Positions 1-6,855 of a stretch of 10,230 nt of DNA are shown piece after piece. Position 1 is the stretch's first letter; every line of letters begins with the position of its first letter. The position numbers and the translations under genes were made by a program. Under the pieces are notes generated by a model that saw only the letters and a program-made list of their open reading frames with translations, was not told where the DNA came from and made no database searches. This DNA is from Planctomycetota bacterium (lineage in GTDB: Bacteria; Planctomycetota; Phycisphaerae; Sedimentisphaerales; Anaerohalosphaeraceae), in contig JAGHBX010000187.1 in assembly GCA_021160785.1 (NCBI GenBank), positions 1 through 10,230 on the forward strand, given 5' to 3'.

Positions 1-1603
1 CTTCGTAAGAAGATATCATGTATCGCGTGGTGGCCTTGTTGCGATAGCAGCGATGGTGATGCTCGATGCTTCGCAGGTTTTTGACCATGATGCGTTTTTT
101 CTCTTTGCCCGTGCGAAGGTCCCAGCCGATAACCAGGGAATTGGGGCTCTTGCCTGATGGTTTGCCGGCGTCGTTTGCATAGAGCATTCCGCGCCAGACG
201 AGTCCGTCGATGACAAACAGGTCATCTCCTTCGCCGCCGCCGATGGAGGGGACAGTCTTGTTCCACAAGGGCTCGCCGTTGGCGGCGTCGAAGGCCTTGA
301 CGATCTTGCCGCCCTGCATGACGATTGTCTCGTCGACGGCGACGAGTGTTTTAGGGTTGGTGAACTTCGGGTCAGTCCGCCAGAGTCCGGCGCCGTCTTT
401 GAGAGCAAATGCGGCGAGTTCCCTGCCGCTGTGGCAGATAATGCGTCCGTTGTTAATCGCCATCGCTAAAGGTCGAATCGCCGCGACCGGCTTTTGCCAG
501 ATGATTTTGCCGCTGTCGCCCCGCACGGCAACGAGTTTTGCCGCAGCGGCGTCTGGTCCACCGCGATGGGCCGGCGTCTTTGCCTGCCCCTGGCAATACA
601 CAATCGCGATGCCGTCGGCTACGAGTATCTCGCGTGCGTTCTGAGTCTGCTTGACGGTGGTGATTGTCTCGCCGGTTGCAGCGTCGAGTATGCTCATGGG
701 CGCGTTGTAAGCGAGTGTTGCATAAAGCCGGTTGCCGCCTGCGACTATTCGACGCTGATTCTGATTGGGGACATCGGTGCGTCCGGCTCGCAACTTCGTC
801 CAGTCCTTGTCCCGCCAGCGACCGAGACTCCACTGGCGCCAGCCCCATGCCTCAAGCGGTCGCCTCCAGAGCAGTTTGCCGTTAAAGGCATCCCTGCAAA
901 TAAGCGACCAGCGATCGGGCAGACGCTCGTCCGTAATTCCAATGAGCCCTTCGTCGAAAATATAAAATATTCGACCGCCGGCTGAAACCGACGCCTCTAT
1001 TCCCGACGGGGTCTCGTGGCTTCTAAGCCACAGGGGCGGGGCAATCCACTGGAGTCTTCGCGGCGGCCCGACGACGCTGTCGGCGGCGACTGCATTGTTG
1101 CCGGGACCGTGCAGAAAATGGCCCCACTGATCGATGTTGTCGGGCCAGGATTTAACGATCTTCAGGCATTTGCCGTCGCGTGGGAAGCAGGCCGCGCCGC
1201 CCGGCGCCAACACACGCATGATCTCCTGGGTCGAGACAGCACCCTGATCGCCCACAACTATCAGGTTAATCAGGTTGTCGGCGTAGGGCAGTGCCGCCGC
1301 CGAAAACCGCTCAATGGAGACGGGCCCGTATATACCCTGCGAACGCACATAGTCTTGTGCCGCGGCGACCTTTGCCGGGTCCGCTTCCAGACCGCAAACC
1401 GTGTAAGCATCGGAGGCCCGCAGGGCTGCGGTCAACCTGCCGTCGCCACAGCCCAAGTGGACGACGATGCCGCCCTTGATACCGGTGCTGTCAAGAATCC
1501 CGCGGGCGATCTCTTCATTCGTTTTCGCAAGGGCCGTCCCTGCCGACAGACAAGCAACCAGCACCGCGATTACCCACATTTTCATTGCATAAGTGTGTTT
1601 CAT
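1..1603 (-). CDS. Exported methyltransferase-like / PQQ beta-propeller fusion protein (partial)
   Basis: An open minus-strand frame runs from an ATG at 1603 to the left edge without a stop, giving 534 visible residues; the C-terminus lies outside. The start is supported by GAGAGGG eight bases upstream. Residues 1-26 form a Sec signal peptide ending ALA. Residues 30-140 look like a class I SAM-methyltransferase fold: motif I is HLGCGDG (49-55), GLEAD (71-75) holds the acidic residues after strand 2, and IMRVLAPGG is at 128-136. A linker (about 153-197) carries DQWGHFLHG and GPPRRLQW. From about 205 onward there are PQQ-type blades: DAFNGKLLW (238-246), DAATGE (307-312), GDSGKIIW (362-369), DAANGEPLW (439-447) and DLRTGKE (495-501). 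The visible end holds HHHRCYRNKAT (515-525). I associate this architecture with Planctomycetota; substrate and activity are unknown. A cofactor-binding PQQ enzyme is not implied, because such repeats also occur in BamB-like scaffolds. Confidence 0.85.
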   Translation of the reverse strand, partial: MKHTYAMKMWVIAVLVACLSAGTALAKTNEEIARGILDSTGIKGGIVVHLGCGDGRLTAALRASDAYTVCGLEADPAKVAAAQDYVRSQGIYGPVSIERFSAAALPYADNLINLIVVGDQGAVSTQEIMRVLAPGGAACFPRDGKCLKIVKSWPDNIDQWGHFLHGPGNNAVAADSVVGPPRRLQWIAPPLWLRSHETPSGIEASVSAGGRIFYIFDEGLIGITDERLPDRWSLICRDAFNGKLLWRRPLEAWGWRQWSLGRWRDKDWTKLRAGRTDVPNQNQRRIVAGGNRLYATLAYNAPMSILDAATGETITTVKQTQNAREILVADGIAIVYCQGQAKTPAHRGGPDAAAAKLVAVRGDSGKIIWQKPVAAIRPLAMAINNGRIICHSGRELAAFALKDGAGLWRTDPKFTNPKTLVAVDETIVMQGGKIVKAFDAANGEPLWNKTVPSIGGGEGDDLFVIDGLVWRGMLYANDAGKPSGKSPNSLVIGWDLRTGKEKKRIMVKNLRSIEHHHRCYRNKATTRYMISSYE

Positions 1604-1658
1604 TGTGTAAACCCTCTCAACCTGACCTGTAATTTGCGTTTACGACCTGTCGCAAAGT

Positions 1659-1687
1659 ATTATATCATAAGAAGCCGATATTGTGAA
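1659..1687 (-). promoter_or_regulatory. Sigma70-type promoter for the methyltransferase/propeller gene
   Basis: Read on the minus strand, TTCACA (1687-1682, five of six matches to TTGACA) is followed after 17 bases by a perfect TATAAT (1664-1659). Transcription would begin near 1652, leaving a leader of about 48 bases before the ATG at 1603. No transcript data are available. Confidence 0.65.
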
Positions 1688-1694
1688 GCAGCCG

Positions 1695-1723
1695 TTGACA
1701 CGAAATCACAAATAGCGTAACCT
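1695..1723 (+). promoter_or_regulatory. Sigma70-type promoter for the glycosidase / nucleoside hydrolase pair
   Basis: A perfect TTGACA (1695-1700) is followed after 17 bases by TAACCT (1718-1723), which keeps the important first, second and last bases of a -10 element. The start site would be near 1730, about 50 bases before the ATG at 1779. Its -35 box lies seven bases from the -35 box of the opposing promoter, so the two are arranged back to back. Confidence 0.5.
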
Positions 1724-1778
1724 GTGAATCAATGAAGTAGCCAGACAAACCTGCGACTACGACCGGAGCAACGTCATT

Positions 1779-4055
1779 ATGAGAAACAGGAATTATAAAT
1801 TACCTCTTTTGTGTTGTGTGGTTCTTCTTTTTTCGGTGGTTCCCCCGACTCAAGCTGCGAGCAGAAACAAGTCGACGACTACGAATGCCGACATTGTCTC
1901 TCAACTCGCCGGCAATGTCCCGGATGATTTCCCCCGCTTTACGTTCATCAATCACCCTGGGCAAGCCCAATTGCTCAGTCACTTTCTGTGGTATCACTTT
2001 CATCATCGACTTGGCAACAGCATGGTCCTGTTTAATAAGGAGTATCTTCTGACCGCCGACATCTGGCTCGGTGATGCTAAACCCCGAGGCTCGAAAGAAA
2101 AGATTCAGGACGTCCATCGCCGTGTCCTGTTAGATATGTATATAGATAATGAAGGTTATGTTTCAAGTCACCAGCATTTTTCCCAGGCCCACGACTTAGG
2201 TTGGCCTTTCCCTTCCTGGGGTCAGTCCCACAAGGATCTCGCCCGGGTAAAAGGCAAAACCGCCGGCTGGCACTTTCAACCTTTGAAAAACGTGCGAGGC
2301 TGGATTGGCGGGCATCTCCGCACCTGGAATGGGAAAGAATATACCGGTGAAAGCGCTGCTTCGGCGTGGGAGTTGCACAATGTCAAATCCATGGGTATTA
2401 AAAATAATAGTTGGCATCTGGAAGCTGCCGGACCCTCGCCTGCTATAACGACTCCCAAAGGCTACAGCCTCAACGCTTTCGATTCGCCGTACCTGCAACT
2501 TCGCTGGAAGCGATCCGACGATTCTCTAAATAACACTGTCCCCTATGTTGAATGGTTGCGCGAGACCGATACGGATTACAGCACCGACCGCCGCGTATAT
2601 TTCTATCCCGACAAAACACCGCTGTCCCGCGAATATCACCATTCCATTATGACGATGTATCGTCATCGGCAATGGCAGGGTAAAATCAAACGGATTCGTA
2701 TCTCCCTTGCGCCGGGAGAATCCGAGGCTGCATTCGACATCGATTCCTTCTTCACGGTTTATGATACCCGCCACACGATCAACAATCCGATTTTTATCTT
2801 AGCTTCCTGTCGTTATTTTAACTGGACGGGCGATCTGGATTTCCTGCGCCGTCAGATTAATCGAATGCGTCTGGCATTGCGTTATCAACAGACCGTAATG
2901 GGTGGTCTGGAATATAATCGCATCCGTAATCAATGGCCCGGCCACGACGGCTTGTGCAGTTGGCGCAAAGATGACAGCGGAAAACTGACTTTTCACTCCG
3001 GCCATGGTATAGGCAGCAACTATTGGGATATCCTGCCTTTCGGGTGGGATGATTTGTACGCCACCAACCAGTATTACGCCTCCACGCTTGCGATGGCTGA
3101 GATGGAGGAAGCAATTGAGCAAAACCCCGGTTGGAACATCCCCCTCGGAGCTGTGAAATTAGATCCGCAGCAGTTGCGACGACACGCCGGCCAGGTGAAA
3201 GAAACTGCAAATCGCCTTTTCTGGAATGAACAAAACGGCCGCTTCATTGCCTGCATTGATAAAAATGGCGACAAGCACGATTACGGCTATACTTTCCTTA
3301 ATCTCGATGCTATCTGGTACGATTTGGCTGACCGGGACCATGGCCGGCAGATCATGGACTGGATTACGGGCAAACGCATTGTCAAAGGTGATACTTCCAC
3401 CGGAACCGATATTTACCGCTGGCGTTTCGGCCCGCGGGCCACCACCCGCCGTAATATTGAATGGTACGGGCAGGGCTGGTGGGCGCCCGAAAGTCTGGAC
3501 TGGGGCTGCCAGATTCAGGATGGCGGGGCGGTGCTGGGCTTTACGTTCTATGATCTCTGGGCTCGGCTGCAAATTCTCGGACCGGACAACGCATGGCAAC
3601 GACTTATGGAGATCCTTGCCTGGGAAAAAGAGGTGCATTCGGAAGGCGGATACCGAAAATATTACGATGGCGGCAAACGAGGCACAACCCTGCAGGGCGG
3701 CGGCACGTGCGGCGGGCTCGGTATCGATTACGAGTTTTACGAAAGCTCCCTTGTGCCCTCGATCATCCCCTGCGGATTCCTCGGCCTTAGCGCCCGGTCC
3801 GACGGCTCTTTGGTCATCAATCCCAGACTGCCCAAAGCCTGCCCCGAAATTGCCGTCAAAAATATCCTGTATCACAATGTCCGTTTGGATATCCGCGCGA
3901 CCAATAAAACTATCGAGCTTAATTGTAAAGATCTTCCCCCGTATCCGATTCGCATTGTTCTTCAGGGGACCTGGAAACGAAGAAAGACCGACTGGCGAGA
4001 CTCTACTTGCCAGATCAATCAAGCCGGCACATATTATTTTACCAAATGTAATTAG
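1779..4055 (+). CDS. Exported six-hairpin (alpha/alpha-barrel) glycosidase-like protein
   Basis: This 758-residue protein has a signal peptide (basic MRNRNYK, hydrophobic core 8-23, likely cleavage after TQA at 26), so it probably acts outside the cytoplasm. The start has GGAG ten bases upstream. An N-terminal beta-rich region appears to precede a helical barrel. The barrel is suggested by aromatic and acidic clusters: NYWDILPFGWDD (414-425), HDYGYTFLNLDAIW (500-513), EWYGQGWWAPESLDWG (561-576) and QDGGAVLGFTFYDLWARL starting at 580. A Gly-rich stretch, GGGTCGGLGIDYEFYES (640-656), follows. The C-terminal beta domain contains INPRLPK (680-686), a signature resembling the tail domains of GH65/94/95-like six-hairpin glycosidases. 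I cannot assign a CAZy family or substrate, nor name the catalytic acids with confidence. It is followed after 52 bases by an exported nucleoside hydrolase, probably in one transcript. Confidence 0.75.
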   Translation: MRNRNYKLPLLCCVVLLFSVVPPTQAASRNKSTTTNADIVSQLAGNVPDDFPRFTFINHPGQAQLLSHFLWYHFHHRLGNSMVLFNKEYLLTADIWLGDAKPRGSKEKIQDVHRRVLLDMYIDNEGYVSSHQHFSQAHDLGWPFPSWGQSHKDLARVKGKTAGWHFQPLKNVRGWIGGHLRTWNGKEYTGESAASAWELHNVKSMGIKNNSWHLEAAGPSPAITTPKGYSLNAFDSPYLQLRWKRSDDSLNNTVPYVEWLRETDTDYSTDRRVYFYPDKTPLSREYHHSIMTMYRHRQWQGKIKRIRISLAPGESEAAFDIDSFFTVYDTRHTINNPIFILASCRYFNWTGDLDFLRRQINRMRLALRYQQTVMGGLEYNRIRNQWPGHDGLCSWRKDDSGKLTFHSGHGIGSNYWDILPFGWDDLYATNQYYASTLAMAEMEEAIEQNPGWNIPLGAVKLDPQQLRRHAGQVKETANRLFWNEQNGRFIACIDKNGDKHDYGYTFLNLDAIWYDLADRDHGRQIMDWITGKRIVKGDTSTGTDIYRWRFGPRATTRRNIEWYGQGWWAPESLDWGCQIQDGGAVLGFTFYDLWARLQILGPDNAWQRLMEILAWEKEVHSEGGYRKYYDGGKRGTTLQGGGTCGGLGIDYEFYESSLVPSIIPCGFLGLSARSDGSLVINPRLPKACPEIAVKNILYHNVRLDIRATNKTIELNCKDLPPYPIRIVLQGTWKRRKTDWRDSTCQINQAGTYYFTKCN

Positions 4056-4107
4056 TATTTCAAAAGTGAACGATGAACTACATTGCGTGTAATGAGGAGT
4101 TTGCATT

Positions 4108-5121
4108 ATGACTATTCGGTCCGAGTATTTGCTGTTGATTGCAAAAGTATTTGTAGTTGGTTTGGTTGGTGCATTGCTTTCCGGCTGCAGGAGCGGCGGA
4201 CCTCTGGATTCCATGCAGGCTGTTCCGATTATCTTTGACACGGATATTGGTACGGATGTTGATGACGCCGGGGCGCTGGCGATACTTCATATCATGGCCG
4301 ATCGGGGCGAGGCTAAAATATTAGCGGCTATGAGCGCTAATCAAAATCGCTGGTGTGCACCGGCCATCGATGTAATCAATACCTGGTATGGTCGCCAGGA
4401 TATGCCAATCGGCTGCTCGAGGACCGGCCCCGATCCCGAAGAATGGTACCATGACACTGTCGGCGACTACCCCCATGATTTAACTACCAGTGATGACGCT
4501 CCGGATGCCGTTGCCCTGTATCGCAGGATTTTAGCGGCTCAGCCCGACCAGAGTGTGACTATCGTGGTCGTGGGTTGGCTTACGAACATGGCCGACCTGC
4601 TCAACAGCGAACCGGACCGGTACAGCCGGCTTACCGGAAGCCAACTGGTTGAGGCGAAGGTCAAAGAGTTGGTATCTATGGGCGGAAGATGGCCAAACTC
4701 ACCAAAAGAAGAAGGCGAATATAATTTTACCATGGACGGAGCTGCCGCACACAAGGTGATCAGCGACTGGCCCGGTAAGATCATGTTCACGGGTTTGGGC
4801 AAGGATGTGATGACCGGCGGTCGGTTAGTGGCGCAGGGATCGAAAGATAATCCGGTACCGGCGTTTTATCGAAATTTCTTTAATGGATACAAGGTATCCG
4901 AAAGATCAAGTTGGGATCTAATTGCCGTATTGTATGCGGTCCGGGGTCTGTCCGATTATTTCACCGCCGTCTCGGAGGGTAAATGTGTGGGCCAAAAAGA
5001 CGGAAAGAATCAATGGATCCCCGACGCCACTTCAAACCATGCCTATCTGGTTTATAAAATGCCCCCGACGGAACTGGCCGCGGTGATTGAGGATTTGCTG
5101 TTAACTCCGCCCGTCCGGTGA
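4108..5121 (+). CDS. Lipoprotein of the inosine/uridine-preferring nucleoside hydrolase family
   Basis: The 337-residue product should cleave an N-ribosidic bond, or a related glycosidic bond, using a calcium-activated water. The N-terminus has a lipoprotein signal ending LLSGC, with Cys27 as the lipidation site, so the enzyme is membrane anchored on the outside. DTDIGTDVDDAGAL (44-57) is the family's calcium-binding motif, with a two-residue insertion relative to the classical DxDPGxDD form; D46, D52 and D53 align with the ligands. EYNFTMDGAAA (204-214) matches the family's E-x-N...D-x-x-A-A block. SSWDL (267-271) supplies the last calcium-ligand Asp (D270), but the preceding position is Trp269 where many members have a catalytic His. 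GAGGAG lies eight bases before the ATG. It follows the glycosidase by 52 bases with no terminator between them. The natural substrate is uncertain. Confidence 0.85.
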   Translation: MTIRSEYLLLIAKVFVVGLVGALLSGCRSGGPLDSMQAVPIIFDTDIGTDVDDAGALAILHIMADRGEAKILAAMSANQNRWCAPAIDVINTWYGRQDMPIGCSRTGPDPEEWYHDTVGDYPHDLTTSDDAPDAVALYRRILAAQPDQSVTIVVVGWLTNMADLLNSEPDRYSRLTGSQLVEAKVKELVSMGGRWPNSPKEEGEYNFTMDGAAAHKVISDWPGKIMFTGLGKDVMTGGRLVAQGSKDNPVPAFYRNFFNGYKVSERSSWDLIAVLYAVRGLSDYFTAVSEGKCVGQKDGKNQWIPDATSNHAYLVYKMPPTELAAVIEDLLLTPPVR

Positions 5122-5124
5122 GCA

Positions 5125-5163
5125 GTTTTCAGGCAAAACACGGTTTTTCGGCGAAAAACGGTG
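5125..5163. terminator. Two adjacent hairpins after the nucleoside hydrolase, possible transcript end
   Basis: GTTTT (5125-5129) pairs with AAAAC (5135-5139) around a five-base loop. Next, CAC-G-GTTTTTC (5139-5149) pairs with GAAAAAC-G-GTG (5153-5163) around a three-base loop with one G-G mismatch. They lie just after the TGA at 5119-5121. No T-tract follows, so intrinsic termination would be weak. The AAAAC of the first hairpin could instead pair with the GTTTT of the second. Confidence 0.35.
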
Positions 5164-5199
5164 ATTTGAGATATTAATGCGGATTTTCAAAAAATTCGA

Positions 5200-5227
5200 T
5201 TGCAAAACGAACAACGGTCGATATAAT
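5200..5227 (+). promoter_or_regulatory. Sigma70-type promoter for rpmE
   Basis: TTGCAA (5200-5205) and a perfect TATAAT (5222-5227) are separated by 16 bases. The start site would be near 5234, giving a leader of about 36 bases before the rpmE ATG at 5271. It lies downstream of the hairpin region, consistent with a new transcription unit. Confidence 0.65.
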
Positions 5228-5270
5228 ACTGTGTTTTACTCGTTGCAAGGTAAGCACGGAGATAAGCGAA

Positions 5271-5489
5271 ATGAAGAAAGATATACATCCTGAGTATCAT
5301 GTTGTTAAAGTCCGCTGTGGGTGCGGCAATACGTTTGAGACGCGCAGTACCGCCAAAGAGGTGCATGCGGAAATTTGCTCGATGTGTCACCCGTTCTACA
5401 CGGGCAAGCAGAAGTATGTCGATACGGCCGGACGAATCGAACGATTCCAGAAGAAGTACGGCAAAGACTATTTCAAGAAAAACAAGTAG
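5271..5489 (+). CDS. rpmE: Large-subunit ribosomal protein L31, zinc-binding type
   Basis: The 72-residue protein is full length for bacterial L31, a component of the 50S subunit that helps bridge to the 30S. It starts MKKDIHPEYH, the typical L31 opening. Cys16, Cys18, Cys36 and Cys39 (CGC and CSMC) form the zinc ribbon, so this is the zinc-containing form rather than the Cys-free paralogue used in zinc shortage. HPFYTGKQKYVDTAGR (40-55) and the basic tail are characteristic. GGAG lies nine bases before the ATG. It precedes prfA by 184 bases, a common bacterial neighbourhood. Confidence 0.97.
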   Translation: MKKDIHPEYHVVKVRCGCGNTFETRSTAKEVHAEICSMCHPFYTGKQKYVDTAGRIERFQKKYGKDYFKKNK

Positions 5490-5541
5490 CTATTTACCAT
5501 CTACAACTTGCGCTGTCGGTCATGATTAAACAGATTATGTA

Positions 5542-5569
5542 TTGGCAGCGTAATTTTTTTGTGCATAAA
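5542..5569 (+). promoter_or_regulatory. Possible promoter upstream of prfA
   Basis: TTGGCA (5542-5547) and CATAAA (5564-5569) are 16 bases apart in the 184-base gap between rpmE and prfA. The -10 match is four of six. prfA could equally be read through from the rpmE promoter, since I see no clear terminator in the gap. Otherwise I see only a very short CGCC/GGCG stem near 5571-5582. Confidence 0.25.
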
Positions 5570-5673
5570 GCGCCAAGAGGCGTAGACATTTTCGTGGACA
5601 GGCAGAATAGTTAGTTCTGTTGCGGAAACGATATTTGTCATTCCCGGCAGGAATAAGTTGGTAGGTATTTGAT

Positions 5674-6762
5674 ATGTCGCAGCAGCAGGACAGTTTGTTG
5701 TCGAAGCTTGATGAACTGGACAATCGTTACGCGGAGATTGACCGGCAGATCAGCGATCCGGCCGTAGCGAGCGATGTGGCAAAGTATGTCCCGTTGGCGA
5801 AGGAACAGGGCAAGCTCAAGTCGATCGTTGAGAAGTACCGCCAGTACAAGGAGGTGGTGGCCGGAATCGTCGATGCCGAGACTATGTTGGCGGACCCGGA
5901 GATCGAGGATGATTTTCGCGAGTTGGCCAAAGAGGAGATCAAGGAACTGGACGCAAGGAAGTCGTCTTTGATCGGCGAGATCAAGGATACGCTGGTTATG
6001 GCGGGCGACGCAGCGATCGACTCGGTGATCATAGAGATTCGGCCGGGCACAGGCGGTGATGAGGCCGCTCTTTTTGTCCGCGATCTGTGCAATATGTACA
6101 CAAAGTATGCCGAGAAGAGACGCTGGAAGGTCGAGATACTGGATTTGTCAGCGACTGAAATGGGGGGCTTTCGCGAAGTGATTATGAATATCAAGGGGTC
6201 GGGGGTGTGGTCCGAATTGGGTTACGAAGGCGGCGGCCATCGGGTCCAGCGCGTGCCGGAGACCGAGTCGCAGGGTCGCGTTCATACATCGGCGGCGACG
6301 GTGGCGGTGCTGCCCGAGCCGGAAGAACTGGACATTCAGATAGATCCTAATGACGTGCTGGAGCATGTCAGTCGCGCTGGCGGTCCCGGGGGTCAGAGTG
6401 TCAACAAGCTAAACAGTGCAATCAAGCTGGAGCATGTCCCGACGGGAATCACCGTGAGTATGCGCGACGAGAAGAGCCAGCACAAGAATCGCTCCAAGGC
6501 CTGGCGTATCCTGCGAAGCCGCGTTTATGAGTTCCACCAGCGGCAGATAAACAAAGATCGCGATGACAAACGCCGGACAATGATCGGCTCGGGCGACAGA
6601 TCGCAGCGTATAAGAACGTACAATTTTCCGCAAAATCGCCTCACCGACCACAGAATTAACTTGTCGCTTTACAGTCTTGATAAGATAATCTTGGGTGAAA
6701 TGGACGATCTGATCGCAGCGCTGAAGGACCACGACAAGCAGCAGCGGCTGGAAAGTCTTTAG
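5674..6762 (+). CDS. prfA: Peptide chain release factor 1
   Basis: The 362-residue product is full length for RF1, the cytoplasmic factor that recognises UAA and UAG and triggers peptidyl-tRNA hydrolysis. The N-terminal helical domain spans about 1-105. The conserved HRVQRVPETESQGR block contains the codon-reading tripeptide P195-E196-T197, which has the RF1 PxT form (RF2 has SPF). GGPGGQSVN carries the catalytic GGQ at 239-241, the glutamine that PrmC methylates. QHKNRSKAWRILRSR and RTYNFPQNRLTDHR complete the RF1 signature. The start has only a weak upstream GGTAGG. No prmC follows directly, unlike in many bacteria. The stop is TAG, which RF1 itself reads, and it forms the beginning of a heptamer repeat array. 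Confidence 0.97.
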   Translation: MSQQQDSLLSKLDELDNRYAEIDRQISDPAVASDVAKYVPLAKEQGKLKSIVEKYRQYKEVVAGIVDAETMLADPEIEDDFRELAKEEIKELDARKSSLIGEIKDTLVMAGDAAIDSVIIEIRPGTGGDEAALFVRDLCNMYTKYAEKRRWKVEILDLSATEMGGFREVIMNIKGSGVWSELGYEGGGHRVQRVPETESQGRVHTSAATVAVLPEPEELDIQIDPNDVLEHVSRAGGPGGQSVNKLNSAIKLEHVPTGITVSMRDEKSQHKNRSKAWRILRSRVYEFHQRQINKDRDDKRRTMIGSGDRSQRIRTYNFPQNRLTDHRINLSLYSLDKIILGEMDDLIAALKDHDKQQRLESL

Positions 6763-6796
6763 ATTGTATATTGTAGATTTTAGATTGTAGATTGTC
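6762..6796. repeat. Five-unit heptamer tandem array (GATTGTA type)
   Basis: Consecutive seven-base units are GATTGTA (6762-6768), TATTGTA (6769-6775), GATTTTA (6776-6782), GATTGTA (6783-6789) and GATTGTC (6790-6796). The first base is the last base of the prfA TAG stop, so the array sits immediately after the gene. It differs in base composition from both flanking genes. It may be a dispersed short tandem repeat family or a product of slippage; function is unknown. Confidence 0.75.
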
Positions 6797-6855
6797 TTGC
6801 GGAGTCGCTTTGGCGATGGCGGGGCGGCCAATGGAGTATTGTGGCAGGGTAGGAT

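Larger units (their letters stand above)
1624..1725. repeat. Three ACCTGT direct repeats plus an inverted TTTGCG/CGCAAA in the divergent intergenic region
   Basis: GACCTGT occurs at 1624-1630 and 1644-1650, exactly 20 bases apart (about two helical turns). ACCTGT recurs at 1720-1725, overlapping the -10 of the rightward promoter. TTTGCG (1633-1638) and CGCAAA (1651-1656) form an inverted repeat around the second copy and cover the predicted leftward start site. The arrangement could be operator sites for a regulator acting on both promoters. The repeats are short and chance is possible. Confidence 0.35.

Noticed and set aside
16..985. Several overlapping open frames on both strands near the left edge
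   Set aside because: They lie in other frames of the propeller-coding region. They are Ser/Arg/Pro-rich and lack motifs, while the minus-strand frame from 1603 carries regular PQQ-type repeats.
1016..1720. A 234-residue plus-strand open frame
   Set aside because: It is antisense to the signal peptide, methyltransferase-like and linker part of the minus-strand gene, which shows clear domain motifs. The plus-strand translation is low-complexity with no recognisable domain.
3226..4092. A 288-residue plus-strand open frame inside the glycosidase gene
   Set aside because: It is a +1-type shadow of the glycosidase frame. The true frame continues uninterrupted with barrel and tail motifs, so no frameshift is indicated.
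3159..4241. A 360-residue minus-strand open frame
   Set aside because: It is antisense to the glycosidase C-terminus and the start of the nucleoside hydrolase, spans their intergenic gap and shows no protein family motif.
1779..5121. Possible horizontally acquired island, since these two genes look slightly richer in A+T than their neighbours
   Set aside because: The difference is judged by eye only and is modest. There are no flanking repeats, integrase or tRNA, so transfer is not supported.
5375..5614. A 79-residue plus-strand frame overlapping the end of rpmE
   Set aside because: It starts inside rpmE out of frame, lacks a convincing ribosome-binding site and has no recognisable motif.
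5674..6762. PET tripeptide in RF1 instead of the E. coli PAT
   Set aside because: The RF1 determinant is PxT and Glu in the middle is common in other bacteria, so it does not suggest changed stop-codon reading.
6762..6796. Possible CRISPR array
   Set aside because: The repeats are seven-base tandem units with no spacers, so this is a short tandem repeat and not CRISPR.
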